A program made the position numbers and the translations under genes. Source: G963665215 sp963665215 (GTDB lineage: Bacteria > Chloroflexota > Dehalococcoidia > Lucifugimonadales > CAUZJF01). From it: a stretch of DNA of 64,000 nucleotides. Position 1 is the stretch's first letter. Every line of letters starts with the position of its first letter. The notes beneath the pieces were generated by a model. The model was not told the origin of the DNA, ran no database searches, and saw only the letters and a program-made list of their open reading frames with translations. Of the stretch, positions 1 to 9,273 are shown piece by piece. The stretch is from the NCBI GenBank assembly GCA_963665215.2, contig CAXXWW010000008.1, positions 882,108 to 946,107 on the forward strand. Direction: 5' to 3'.

Positions 1-21
1 CTTGATGAGGTGGTAGGGTGA
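1..21 (+). CDS. possible C-terminal end of NuoK (partial)
   Basis: The first seven codons read LDEVVG followed by TGA. NuoK normally precedes nuoL and often ends in a short acidic tail, so this may be its last residues. Only position and a weak resemblance support the call; it could equally be noncoding. Confidence 0.3.
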   Translation, partial: LDEVVG

Positions 22-81
22 GCCCCAGCCCTAACCCTCCCCCCGGGGTGAGGACATTCGAGAACTGGAGCGGGCGACTAC

Positions 82-1953
82 ATGCCCTTTGGCGAGACAA
101 TAGGCACTGAATGGGCCTGGGTTATCCCGGCCCTTAGCGCAGCCGCTTTTTTCCTCACCGTGATATTTGGCAGGTTCCTGCCCAGGCAGGGTGCATACAT
201 CCCCGTAGCCGCGATTTTCCTCGGCTTCGTCCTCTTCTGGTACGTGCTGCGGGACCTGCTGACGAGCGGGCCGGCCTCCTTCGACATCACCTGGATCAGC
301 CTCGGCGACACCAGGATCGCCTGGGGCGTCAACGTCGACCGGCTCTCGGTGACGATGCTGGGGCTGGTGACTTTCGTGGCGCTGCTGGTCCAGGTGTACT
401 CCCTGGGTTACATGAAGGGCGAGCCGCGCCAGGGCTGGTATTTTGCCGCTCACGCGCTGTCCGCGGCCGCCATGCTGGCGCTGGTCCTGGCCGACAATCT
501 GCTGTTTCTGTACATTGCATGGGCGCTGGTCGGCCTCGGCTCCTACCTGCTGATCGGCTTCTGGTACGAGCGGCGCGAGGCAGCCGAGGCCGCCAAGAAG
601 GCGTTCATCACGACCCGCATCGGCGACGTGGGCCTGCTCATCGGCATCATCCTCCTTTTCGAGAGTACCGGTAGCTTTGACATATCCACCATCTTCCACG
701 TGGCGCAATCGGGCGGAATCAGCCAGGGGACCATAACCGTGGCCGCCGTGCTCCTCTTCCTGGGAGCCATGGGCAAGTCGGCTCAGTTTCCATTTCACGT
801 CTGGCTTCCCGACGCCGTGGAGGGCCCAGCGCCGGTCAGCGCCCTGATTCACTCCGCCACAATGGTAGCCGCCGGAGTGTTCCTGGTTGCGCGAATGCTC
901 CCTCTGTTCGAGTTGGCGCCGGGCGTGATGCTCCTCGTGGCGGGAGTAGGGCTATTCACATTCGTATTCGCCGGTACGTTGGCCCTGGTCATGACCGACC
1001 TGAAGCGCGCACTGGCATACTCGACCATCAGCCATTTGGGCCTCATGATGCTCTCACTGGGCGCCTTTGGCCTGGGGGCGGCCATCTTTCACCTCGTGGC
1101 CCACGGCGTCTCCAAGGCCATGCTCTTCTTGGGAGCCGGCAGCGTCACCCGCGTCACTGGCAAGACCGAGATATGGGATATGGGGGGACTGCGGCGCCGG
1201 ATGCCCGTGACGGCCATCACCTTCGTTATCGGAGGGGCGGCCCTGGCCGGCATACCGCCCTTGAGCGGCTTCTTCAGCAGGGACGCAATCATGCTGGCGG
1301 TCATGGACAATCGGGGCCCGGCCTTTCTGGTTGTGGCTCTGGCTGCGGCTGCGCTCAGCGCCCTCTATATGGCCCGCATCGTGTTGGTCGTCTTCTTTGG
1401 CCCCCTCAAGGCAGACAACGAGCACGCGCACGAGTCTCCGCTGGTGATGACCGTGCCCCTGGTCCTGCTGGCGTTCACTGCCTTGACCGTGGGCTTCATC
1501 GCGCTCCCCTGGGGCGCCTCGTACCAGGGTTTCGGGGATTTCCTCGCCGACGAGGGGGGGTTCCATTTTGAGGTCTGGCTTACGGCACTGACGCTGGCCC
1601 TTGCGTTGGCCGGAGTCGCGGCCGGATGGTTGACATACCGGACGGGCCACATCTCCCATGGGCAAATCGCCCGTCGGTACTCGGGCCTGTATCGCGTGCT
1701 GGTCAACGAGTGCTACGTGGACGACCTCTACCAGTGGGTCGTCGACCATGTCGTGCTTGCCGCTGGCAACTTTGTGGCGCTGTACGACCGGGTCGTCATC
1801 AATGACACAGGGGTCGATGGGTCCGCTCTAACCGTGATGCTGTCCGCGCTGCGACTACGCCACGTCCAGACAGGGCATCTGTATAACTACGGTCTGGCAA
1901 TGTCCCTCGGCGTAGTCGGCCTCGTGCTGGTGTGGTGGCTGGTGCTGGCCTAG
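82..1953 (+). CDS. nuoL: NADH-quinone oxidoreductase subunit L
   Basis: Antiporter-like subunit of the complex I membrane arm, 623 aa, full length for the family, polytopic throughout. The signature GKSAQFPFHVWLPDAVEG followed by GPAPVSALIHSATMVAAG lies around residues 231-262 and includes the conserved TM7 lysine (K232). Two key sites differ from the family: the TM5 motif usually WELVGL or WEGVGL reads WALVGL (A148 instead of the proton-relay Glu), and the TM12 motif usually FFSKD reads FFSRD (R400). The stop TAG directly abuts the nuoM ATG, so the genes are cotranscribed and probably translationally coupled. The C-terminal region contains the expected long amphipathic segment and last helix. 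Confidence 0.97.
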   Translation: MPFGETIGTEWAWVIPALSAAAFFLTVIFGRFLPRQGAYIPVAAIFLGFVLFWYVLRDLLTSGPASFDITWISLGDTRIAWGVNVDRLSVTMLGLVTFVALLVQVYSLGYMKGEPRQGWYFAAHALSAAAMLALVLADNLLFLYIAWALVGLGSYLLIGFWYERREAAEAAKKAFITTRIGDVGLLIGIILLFESTGSFDISTIFHVAQSGGISQGTITVAAVLLFLGAMGKSAQFPFHVWLPDAVEGPAPVSALIHSATMVAAGVFLVARMLPLFELAPGVMLLVAGVGLFTFVFAGTLALVMTDLKRALAYSTISHLGLMMLSLGAFGLGAAIFHLVAHGVSKAMLFLGAGSVTRVTGKTEIWDMGGLRRRMPVTAITFVIGGAALAGIPPLSGFFSRDAIMLAVMDNRGPAFLVVALAAAALSALYMARIVLVVFFGPLKADNEHAHESPLVMTVPLVLLAFTALTVGFIALPWGASYQGFGDFLADEGGFHFEVWLTALTLALALAGVAAGWLTYRTGHISHGQIARRYSGLYRVLVNECYVDDLYQWVVDHVVLAAGNFVALYDRVVINDTGVDGSALTVMLSALRLRHVQTGHLYNYGLAMSLGVVGLVLVWWLVLA

Positions 1954-3480
1954 ATGGAAACCTTCAACAGCTACGTAATATTCGCGATAGTCTCCCTACC
2001 CCTGGCGGGGGCGGTGGTCCTTGTTTTACTGCCGTCCTACCGGCCGCGTCTGATCAGGTGGGTGGCGACGGTTGTAGCCCTGGCGACCGTGCTCCTCACC
2101 TTCTACACATTTGGCTTTTACGACCCCGAGGAGGGCGGTTTCCAGTTCATGCGCCAGTGGAGTTGGCTGGAGCTCCCCGGGCCCTGGCCTCTGGGAGAGC
2201 AGGGCATCAGCTTCGCGCTGGGGGTGGACGGCATATCGGCTCTTATGCTCATGCTCAGCGGTATCGTAATGTTCACCGGCGTCCTTGTGTCCTGGAACAT
2301 CGCTGAACGTAACAAGGACTTCTTCATCCTCTACTTCCTACTGCTGGCCGGCGTATTCGGCGTATTCGCCTCCATGGACCTCTTCTTCCTTTTTTTCTTC
2401 TACGAGTTGGCGGTGCTGCCAATGTACCTGCTGATCGGAGTCTGGGGCAGCACTACCGACTTTCGCACCTTCGTCCGTACCAAAGAGTACGGCGCCATGA
2501 AGCTCACGATTTACCTCGTGGGTGGCAGCGTGCTCATCTGGATCGCGCTGTTGGCCATTTTCGTGCAGGCCGGCCTGGGGACGTTCAGCTTCGTGGATCT
2601 GCAGGAGTCCGCCGACTTTCCTAGGACGTTTCAGCAGGTTTTCTTCCCATTTCTGATGGTCGGCTTCGGCGTGCTGGCGGGCATGTGGCCCTTCCACACG
2701 TGGTCTCCCGACGGCCACGTCGCCGCGCCAACGGCAGTCAGCATGGTCCACGCCGGGGTGCTGATGAAGCTGGGCGCCTACGGCATACTCCGCCTTGGGA
2801 TCGGGCTCTTTCCCGAGGGTGCCCAGGACTGGATGCCCGTTCTCGTGGTCCTGGGGACCGTCAATGTCATCTACGGCGCCGTCTCGGCCATGGGCCAGCG
2901 AGACTTGAAGTACGTCGTCGGGTATTCCGGAGTCAGCCACATGGGGTACGTCTTGATGGGCTTGGCCACTCTAGACCATCTGGGAGTGACTGGGGCGGTA
3001 TTGCAGATGTTCTCCCACGGCGTGATGACGGCACTGTTCTTTGCCGTGGTCGGGGCCATATATGACCGCACCCACACCCGCGACATCGCTGTCTTGGAGG
3101 GCCTGGCCAAGCGCATGGGAGTGACTGCGTCGCTCTTCGCGGTGGGGGGACTCACTTCATTAGGGATGCCGGGACTAAGCGGGGTTGTGGCCGAGCTACT
3201 GGTGTTCCTGGGGCTGTTCAAGACCTATCCCTTGCTCGGGGTACTGGGAATCGTGGGCGCCGGTATCACGGCAGTATACATCCTACGACTGATGGCCAAG
3301 GTGTTCTTCGGAGCTCTTGGGGAGCGGTGGAGGGATCAGACCGACATCTCGAGATTGGAGGGCTTTTCGTCCTGGGTCTTGGTGGCGTTCGTATTCCTGG
3401 TCGGGCTTTTCCCGTTTCCGTTCATTCGTGCGATCGATAGCGGAGTGTCCACCCTGCTAAGCCGAATGGCCGGCGCATGA
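1954..3480 (+). CDS. nuoM: NADH-quinone oxidoreductase subunit M
   Basis: Second antiporter-like proton-channel subunit of complex I, 508 aa, about 14 membrane segments. The TM5 glutamate is present (FFFYELAVLP, E151), as are the MKLGAYG lysine and the SGVVAELLVF glutamate in the later half. The TM7 motif, commonly GFAIKVPLFPFHTW, reads GFGVLAGMWPFHTW, so the usual lysine (E. coli K234 region) is replaced by L241. The sequence PFHTWSPDGHVAAPTAV is otherwise strongly conserved. Its end overlaps the nuoN start by 4 bases (ATGA), typical of a coupled operon. Confidence 0.97.
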   Translation: METFNSYVIFAIVSLPLAGAVVLVLLPSYRPRLIRWVATVVALATVLLTFYTFGFYDPEEGGFQFMRQWSWLELPGPWPLGEQGISFALGVDGISALMLMLSGIVMFTGVLVSWNIAERNKDFFILYFLLLAGVFGVFASMDLFFLFFFYELAVLPMYLLIGVWGSTTDFRTFVRTKEYGAMKLTIYLVGGSVLIWIALLAIFVQAGLGTFSFVDLQESADFPRTFQQVFFPFLMVGFGVLAGMWPFHTWSPDGHVAAPTAVSMVHAGVLMKLGAYGILRLGIGLFPEGAQDWMPVLVVLGTVNVIYGAVSAMGQRDLKYVVGYSGVSHMGYVLMGLATLDHLGVTGAVLQMFSHGVMTALFFAVVGAIYDRTHTRDIAVLEGLAKRMGVTASLFAVGGLTSLGMPGLSGVVAELLVFLGLFKTYPLLGVLGIVGAGITAVYILRLMAKVFFGALGERWRDQTDISRLEGFSSWVLVAFVFLVGLFPFPFIRAIDSGVSTLLSRMAGA

Positions 3481-4988
3481 CGAACGACTTCACGCTGCTA
3501 TTGCCGGAGTTCCTCGTGGCGGGACTGGCCTTCCTGGTTCTGGCGGTGAGCTTCCTTTTGCGCTCCGACCGCAAGCACCTTCTGGGTTACGTGTCGGTTA
3601 TCGGACTGGGCTCCCTCTTGGTCTTTTCCCTCGTGTTCCTGTGGGGAGCGGACGAGACCCTGTACGACGGAGCGGTCCTGGTAGACGGCTACGCCCTCTT
3701 CTTCAAGGCCTTTTTCCTTGTTTTAGGCGGCGTTGCGGTGCTGGCGAGCGTCGACTACGTGCGACGGCATCTAGACCACCCCGGTGAATACTACGGCATT
3801 CTGCTGTTCACAGTGGTGGCGATGATGCTGATGGCGGCATCCGGCGAGCTGCTTACCGCCTACATCTCGCTGGAGCTCTTGAGCTTCGGCCTCTACGTGC
3901 TGGTCTCCTTTGATCGTTACAACCCGAAGTCCAACGAGGCGGGCACAAAGTACATACTGCTGGGGGCATTTTCCTCCGCACTCCTGCTCTACGGAATCAG
4001 CCAGATCTACGGTCTCACCGGCACAACACGCTTCGATGAGATAAGCGAGGCGCTGGTGGCGTCATCGGGCCTCAGCCCCGGGCTGATGGTCGGGCTGGTG
4101 CTACTCATCGCGGGACTCGGATTCAAGGTCGCGGCGGTGCCTTTTCACATGTGGGCGCCTGACGTCTACGAGGGAGCCCCGACCCCCGTGACCGCATATC
4201 TGGCCGTTGGATCAAAGGCGGCCGCCTTCGCACTGGTGCTCCGCCTGTTCACCGAGGCCCTGCTTCCGGCCGTTGGTGACTGGCAGCTTATCCTGGTTAT
4301 CATGGCCGCCCTGACGATGACGCTGGGCAATCTGGGTGCTCTGGTCCAGCACAATATCAAGCGGCTTCTGGCCTACTCCAGCATTGGACAGGCAGGGTAC
4401 CTGTTGCTGGGCGTGGCGGCCCTGGCGGCCGTCGGCCCGGACGGCAGGGTCTCCATAGAGGTGTCACATCTGGCCGCCAACGGCATCATGCTGCATCTCG
4501 TAGCCTACGGGATTACGACCATGGCCGCCTTCGTGTCGGTTATAGCCATATACAATGCCACCGGAAAGGAGGAGATTTCCGACTTCGCCGGCATTGCGCG
4601 CCGGGCGCCGGCCGTGGCGGTGGTCTTCGCTGCGGCCATGTTCTCCCTGGCAGGGCTCCCCGTATTCGCCGGATTCACCAGCAAATTCTATCTTTTCAAC
4701 GCCGCGGCAGCCCAGGGCCTGCTCTGGCTTGCGGGGCTGGCCATATTCACCAGCCTTATCTCGCTTTACTACTACCTGATGGTAATGAGGCAGATGTACA
4801 TCGAGCCAGCTCAAGACCCGACGCCCATCCGCGTCCCTCGCTTGACCCTGGGCGTGCTGGGGCTCCTGCTCCTGGGCATGGTTTTCCTGGGCGTGTACCC
4901 TGCGCCTCTGATGGACGCAATCCAGAACGCCAGCGACGTCATTCTGTCGTCGGAAGGCGCCATCCGGCTGGTCCATTTGCTGGACTGA
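3477..4988 (+). CDS. nuoN: NADH-quinone oxidoreductase subunit N
   Basis: Third antiporter-like subunit of complex I, 503 aa. The conserved TM5 glutamate (AYISLELLSFGLY), TM7 lysine (GLGFKVAAVPFHMWAPD) and TM12 lysine (GFTSKFYLF) are all present, unlike in nuoL and nuoM upstream. The motif DVYEGAPTPVTAYLAVGSK is diagnostic of NuoN. It is the last gene of the nuo string; no nuo gene follows and the next gene is an unrelated deacetylase after a gap of about 160 bases. Confidence 0.97.
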   Translation: MTNDFTLLLPEFLVAGLAFLVLAVSFLLRSDRKHLLGYVSVIGLGSLLVFSLVFLWGADETLYDGAVLVDGYALFFKAFFLVLGGVAVLASVDYVRRHLDHPGEYYGILLFTVVAMMLMAASGELLTAYISLELLSFGLYVLVSFDRYNPKSNEAGTKYILLGAFSSALLLYGISQIYGLTGTTRFDEISEALVASSGLSPGLMVGLVLLIAGLGFKVAAVPFHMWAPDVYEGAPTPVTAYLAVGSKAAAFALVLRLFTEALLPAVGDWQLILVIMAALTMTLGNLGALVQHNIKRLLAYSSIGQAGYLLLGVAALAAVGPDGRVSIEVSHLAANGIMLHLVAYGITTMAAFVSVIAIYNATGKEEISDFAGIARRAPAVAVVFAAAMFSLAGLPVFAGFTSKFYLFNAAAAQGLLWLAGLAIFTSLISLYYYLMVMRQMYIEPAQDPTPIRVPRLTLGVLGLLLLGMVFLGVYPAPLMDAIQNASDVILSSEGAIRLVHLLD

Positions 4989-5145
4989 GGAGCACGCCAT
5001 TTGCTACACTTGGTCGAGGCTCATTCCATCGAATTCGGCGACCGATTCAGCCACTCCCGCTTGGAGTCCGGCTGGGTAGACTTTGCCCGGCACCGGCCAG
5101 GGCCTTCCGGCGACGGAGCACCAAGTTGACATATGGGGTGCATTG

Positions 5146-5922
5146 ATGGCACAGGACCTTGACAGGGAATTCAGGCGCGGCATGGTGGTGGTAGCTCACG
5201 CCGATGACGCGGAGTTCGGGTGCTCGGGCACCGTGGCCAAGTGGTGTAGCGAGGGTTGGGAGGTCGTTTACGTCCTTTGCACCGACGGCAGCAAGGGAAG
5301 CAGCGACCGCGAAATTAGCCAGCGGGAGCTATCGAAGGTCCGGCATCGAGAGCAGACCGAGGCGGGGAAGGTCCTAGGACTCAAGGAAGTTGTTTTCCTG
5401 GACTATGAAGACAGCATGCTCCAGCCCACCCTGGACCTGCGTCGCGACATCGCCAGGGAAATCCGGCGCCATCGGCCGGACGTGCTCCTCTGCCCGCACC
5501 CTCTTCGCAATCTTGACGGTGGCTGGGGTGTTGGGCATCCCGACCATCTGGCCGCCGGCGAGGCGACCCTCTCCGCCGTTTTCCCCACGGCCCGCGACCA
5601 CATGACCTTCCCCGAGCTCCTGAAGGACGGGTTAGAGCCTCACAAGGTGGCCGAAGTGTGGTTGATGGGCCACCCCGAACCCGACCTGTGGATCGACGTC
5701 ACCGACCACATGGAGACCTCCATCAAGGCTCTGTCGCAGCACGTCTCACAGATTGACGGCAGGAGCCAGGAGGAAACGGGCAAGTTTATGCGCCAGTGGC
5801 GTAGAAGCCGCGCCGAAGGCAAGGGCATGCAGTATGCTGAGTCCTTCAAGCGCATCGTCTTCGACCGGCGTCAGCAACCGGCGTCCTCAACAGACGAAGA
5901 GGACGAGAAAAGTGAGGATTGA
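5146..5922 (+). CDS. PIG-L family LmbE-like deacetylase
   Basis: Zinc-dependent N-acetylglucosamine-type deacetylase fold, 258 aa from the ATG at 5146. The zinc-binding AHADDAEFG motif (variant of AHPDD) is at residues 17-25 and the second HPDH motif is at 131-134. The frame is open back to a TTG at 5083, but the ATG at 5146 puts the first strand and the AHADD motif at the usual distance from the N-terminus. The substrate cannot be told from sequence; family members act on GlcNAc-linked lipids, mycothiol or bacillithiol precursors and antibiotics. The C-terminus is charged and low complexity. It converges with the phage tail module. Confidence 0.88.
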   Translation: MAQDLDREFRRGMVVVAHADDAEFGCSGTVAKWCSEGWEVVYVLCTDGSKGSSDREISQRELSKVRHREQTEAGKVLGLKEVVFLDYEDSMLQPTLDLRRDIAREIRRHRPDVLLCPHPLRNLDGGWGVGHPDHLAAGEATLSAVFPTARDHMTFPELLKDGLEPHKVAEVWLMGHPEPDLWIDVTDHMETSIKALSQHVSQIDGRSQEETGKFMRQWRRSRAEGKGMQYAESFKRIVFDRRQQPASSTDEEDEKSED

Positions 5923-5941
5923 AGCCCCCGACGTGATTTGA

Positions 5942-6154
5942 CTACCCATCCTCCCCGTTCGCCCGATACAGCGCCTTGCTCAGCGGCGCCGCCTCTTCAG
6001 GGTCCGTGCGCTCCAGAAGCCGGATTATGGCGCGGGCCACAAGTTGCACGGTCTTGTCGAACCGGCTCAATATTCGCTCCAGGCGGAACATTAACCAGAC
6101 CAGGAGCACCCCTGGTATACCCGCGTGCAAGAACGGCGTCAGGTCTATATCCAT
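5942..6154 (-). CDS. small one-TM protein, YvrJ/holin-like, end of tail module
   Basis: About 70 aa. One hydrophobic segment near the N-terminus (HAGIPGVLLVWLMF) is followed by a basic amphipathic helix (RLERILSRFDKTVQLVARAI). This layout resembles YvrJ-type and small phage membrane proteins found after tail genes, where holins often sit. An in-frame TTG four codons upstream is an alternative start. It lies on the same strand and just downstream of the distal tail gene. No function is assigned beyond a likely membrane location. Confidence 0.55.
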   Translation of the reverse strand: MDIDLTPFLHAGIPGVLLVWLMFRLERILSRFDKTVQLVARAIIRLLERTDPEEAAPLSKALYRANGEDG

Positions 6155-6202
6155 CGTTGCGTCCAATCTGCGTGGGCTGCTTATTGTGAACGCCGCCCGC
6201 CA

Positions 6203-8164
6203 CTACACGCCCTGAAGCAACAGTTCACTCGTCACCAGCGTCCAGCCCTCGCTCACTACGATCCTGTGCCCCTCGACAAAGAAGTCCTCGCTTATACCCA
6301 TGTCGCTATAGCTCACAGTGACCCGGTCGGAGACGGACCTCTGTAGAAGCAACAACAGGTTTGCCTTGGACCCGTTGGGAACCACGATGCGCAGCACGGT
6401 CTTGGGGTCCTTTCGACGGTCTCGCCGGCTCTTCACCGTCGCCAACGCTACGTCCACCTCGCGAGTCCAGCGGGCCTCAATGGTCTTGAGTCGCTCGCCA
6501 TACGTGTCCTTGCTGGTGGTGTCTTCCGCCAGCAGCAAGACCGGGTCGTCGTAGGTGAAGGCGTTTAGCGTGCGCAGCTTCAGCAGTGTCAGGTACCCGG
6601 CCGTGGCCCCGAATGCGACCCGTATCAGAGTGCCTTTGCCGTTGAAGTCGGCGGTGTTGGGATGGCTGACGGTGAGCTCGCTGGATATGTCTGTGCCCGA
6701 CCCATCTTGCTGGGTGTTGGCGTCATAGTCGGTGTTCTCCAAGGGAGCGACCTGCCCTACAACGGTGTCGTAGTCCTTGCTCTCGGCCAGAAAGTCCTTT
6801 GTCTCACTCGTGGCGAACTGCGGCTTCTCAGACAACGTCCACGCCGTCTGCGCGCCCTGGTTAGTCCCGCCCCTGATTCTCAGGAAGACCATGTTCTCGA
6901 TGTTGTCGGCCCCGTCGTCCCACACCAGCTCCGAAAAGTAGGGGTTGGTGCCGTCGTCCGTGTCCTTGATTGTGGCCAGCGAAGCGGTATGAGGCGCAGT
7001 CCCGCGGTGGGACCTGTTCTCCAGCCGCCAGTAGCCGTGGCCGTCAACGTAAATGAATCCGTCCTCCTCATCCTGAAGCCGGTGTATCTCGTCGGTGGAC
7101 TGTACCCCCCAAATGGCTGGACTCCAGGTATCGGGGATCAGGGTAACGCCCGAGTCCAACTGGCGGCGCCCAGCATCCACGTCGGCATAGTTTAGAATGT
7201 CGCCTAGGATGTCGTCCGAGGCTTGGGGCAGCTGCGCCGTAGCGTAGGTGTAGAGGGTCACGCTGGTCAGCCGCTCCATCTCATCCAGCGCCCGTATGTA
7301 GCAGTACTGGCTCTCACGGCGTGGCCTCGGGTGAATGGAGTCTACCGCTCCGTGGAATAGCGAGACCCATCCGCCGAAGTTGTCCCACGTATGGTCGGCC
7401 TGGTCGTCACAGAACAGGCCATGCCTGGTGGCGGTGTTGTTGAAAGAGGAGGTGGTATCCACCACCTCGTTGTCGTCCACGAACACCCGGATGGAGCTGC
7501 CGTGCAGCACGACCTGGAGGAACTTTTTAGCCGCCGAGCTCCACGTGTTCGCCGCCGTAGCTACCTGGCTGTCAACACCCGCATCTACTTTCCTCACCTC
7601 TACGTTGGTGCCCGTGGCCCTCACGTACATATAGTTGGTCGTGTTCAAATAGCGGAAGCAAAGACCGCCGTGGTCGGCGCCGTCGGTGCCCCGAGTGAAG
7701 TCGCAAGCAAACCCGACATCGGACTGGCCAAAATCCATGGTAACCACGCAGTCACCGTTTCCCTGAACCCCGTCCGTCTCCGCTCCAGTCCCCGACGAGT
7801 CGATGTCGAAGCCCTGTAGGTTTTCCGTCCACGCGAAGCTGGAATCGTAGTCTGGGGTGTGGCTTGCCAACTGCATCGCCGCGCTGTCCGTGAAGCTGTC
7901 ATACGGATAGACGGCCCTTACCCACACCTTACGGCCCGGCTTCAGATTGCCGGCAAGGGGCGAACCGGAGCTGGGAGGGCTGTACTTGTGGTCGTCATTT
8001 TTCAGTTCCAGCTCCAGGCGGGCCGCCTCAATTCGACCGCTCGAGAGGTCGCGAAAGTGGTCCAACGTTAAGCCCAGCACATCTGATGTCACGTCTTCGT
8101 TGGCGTCCGCGAAGTCATCGTCGTCGTTCCAATCGACACACACATGCCACTGGGCTTGGGCCAC
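6203..8164 (-). CDS. phage distal/minor tail protein with LamG-like domain
   Basis: 653 aa. The N-terminal part (WHVCVDWNDDDDFADANEDVT, then a segment describing elements such as LELKNDDHKYSPPSSGSPL) is typical of siphophage distal tail or tail-hub proteins from high-GC phages. Residues of roughly 100-260 look like a concanavalin/LamG beta-sandwich (GLCFRYLNTTNYMYVRA, FLQVVLHGSSIRVFVDDNEV). The rest is a tail-hub-like region. It follows the short gene at the tape-measure position and precedes the small membrane protein, which matches tail gene order. It appears intact; no phage lysis or head genes adjoin it. Confidence 0.75.
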   Translation of the reverse strand: MAQAQWHVCVDWNDDDDFADANEDVTSDVLGLTLDHFRDLSSGRIEAARLELELKNDDHKYSPPSSGSPLAGNLKPGRKVWVRAVYPYDSFTDSAAMQLASHTPDYDSSFAWTENLQGFDIDSSGTGAETDGVQGNGDCVVTMDFGQSDVGFACDFTRGTDGADHGGLCFRYLNTTNYMYVRATGTNVEVRKVDAGVDSQVATAANTWSSAAKKFLQVVLHGSSIRVFVDDNEVVDTTSSFNNTATRHGLFCDDQADHTWDNFGGWVSLFHGAVDSIHPRPRRESQYCYIRALDEMERLTSVTLYTYATAQLPQASDDILGDILNYADVDAGRRQLDSGVTLIPDTWSPAIWGVQSTDEIHRLQDEEDGFIYVDGHGYWRLENRSHRGTAPHTASLATIKDTDDGTNPYFSELVWDDGADNIENMVFLRIRGGTNQGAQTAWTLSEKPQFATSETKDFLAESKDYDTVVGQVAPLENTDYDANTQQDGSGTDISSELTVSHPNTADFNGKGTLIRVAFGATAGYLTLLKLRTLNAFTYDDPVLLLAEDTTSKDTYGERLKTIEARWTREVDVALATVKSRRDRRKDPKTVLRIVVPNGSKANLLLLLQRSVSDRVTVSYSDMGISEDFFVEGHRIVVSEGWTLVTSELLLQGV

Positions 8165-8226
8165 AGGAAATCCTCACCTCGTTCGGAGCGTATGTAGGTC
8201 AGGGATATGGGTTGGAATCCCAGCCC

Positions 8227-8563
8227 CTAACGCCCGAACCCTATACCCCTTCTTATGTCCTCGGCGATGAGGCGTTTGATCTCCTTGGCTAACGCTCTCA
8301 CCGCCCGCTCGTTATCCAGGAATGTGGCGCCGCCCTTCGAGTCCCCGCCGGCACTCTTGGCATCTACCGCGTGTCCGGCCCGGCGCCCCTGCGCCGCATG
8401 CTCTGTCCGCGGTGGGTCATCGCCCACCCCGGCCTGCGACAGCCGCCGGCGACTACCCCAACCTCGACGTGACTGTGCTCGTCCGCTGCATGAAGGAGCT
8501 GAGCGAGCGGTTCAACTCTGTACGTAGCTGTGAGAGCCGCACCGGGTCTGAGCTACCGTTCAT
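8227..8563 (-). pseudogene. short tail gene at the tape-measure position, frameshifted
   Basis: A start ATG at 8563 with a GGAGGA site upstream opens a frame (MNGSSDPVRLSQLRTELNRS) that hits a stop after about 36 codons. Removing one G from the four-G run at 8456-8459 (C run on the plus strand) joins it to the downstream frame ending KEIKRLIAEDIRRGIGFGR, giving one protein of about 111 aa. Its place between the tail chaperone-like gene and the distal tail gene is where the tape measure normally sits, but it is far too short to be one. It may be a fused remnant of a deleted tape measure or an independent small tail protein. Confidence 0.5.
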
Positions 8564-8646
8564 GCTCTTCCTCCACGGGTGTCGGTCCAGCATTCACGGT
8601 CCAAGCACCCTCATGCTTGTTGACGTTGAACGTCCGCAGGAACAAA

Positions 8647-9159
8647 TTACTCCTCGGGGATGTCCAAGGAGCTGGCGTTGTCTCTGGCATCCCGCACCGC
8701 CATGTAGAGGGCCATCAATTCGACTACGTCAGCCGGGGTCTCCTGTAGAGTCTCCCAGTCCCACCCGGTGAGCGCCATGATGTGGACCTCGGCGAACTGC
8801 TCGGGTACCCGTCCCGCCGCCAGACCGGCAAACAGCTCCTCGGCGAGCAGCTTCGGGGGTTGGCCGTCCCCTGGCGGTGATACCTTGGGCCTCAGCAGCT
8901 CCATCGCCGTCAATACATCAGCTACATCGCGCTGCGCCAGCGAATCGAGGCTCGTCTCTTCGGGGAAGCTCCAGGCCGTGGTGAGGGACACCAGCGCGCG
9001 ATAAGCCAGGTCGGGTCCGCGCCGCCCGGCATCGCCTGAGTGACGCGCCTCGTCGAAGTGTCCAGCGAACCACCCGCGGACGTGCTTCCAGCGGGGCCTG
9101 GTCTCGATCTCCCACCACCCCCCGGAGGGTAGCTCGATACGTTTGACTGTCTTTGACAT
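8647..9159 (-). CDS. phage tail assembly chaperone-like protein
   Basis: 170 aa. The N-terminus (KRIELPSGGWWEIETRPRW) and C-terminus (MALTGWDWETLQETPADVVE, then ALYMAVRDA) have the layout of tail assembly chaperones, which follow the major tail protein and precede the tape measure, as here. Such genes often carry a programmed frameshift at their 3 prime end; an open +1 frame of about 30 codons continues past the stop toward 8564, but no convincing slippery heptamer was seen. No catalytic motif is present. Confidence 0.6.
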   Translation of the reverse strand: MSKTVKRIELPSGGWWEIETRPRWKHVRGWFAGHFDEARHSGDAGRRGPDLAYRALVSLTTAWSFPEETSLDSLAQRDVADVLTAMELLRPKVSPPGDGQPPKLLAEELFAGLAAGRVPEQFAEVHIMALTGWDWETLQETPADVVELMALYMAVRDARDNASSLDIPEE

Positions 9160-9273
9160 ACCACGCCGCCGCCGGCCGGCGATTACGCTAGACTACTCCG
9201 GGCTCGAGCCCTCTCCGTCCCCGCTTGCCCGCACCCAAACCCTGTACCCCATACCCCATAGCCTCTACCCCTC

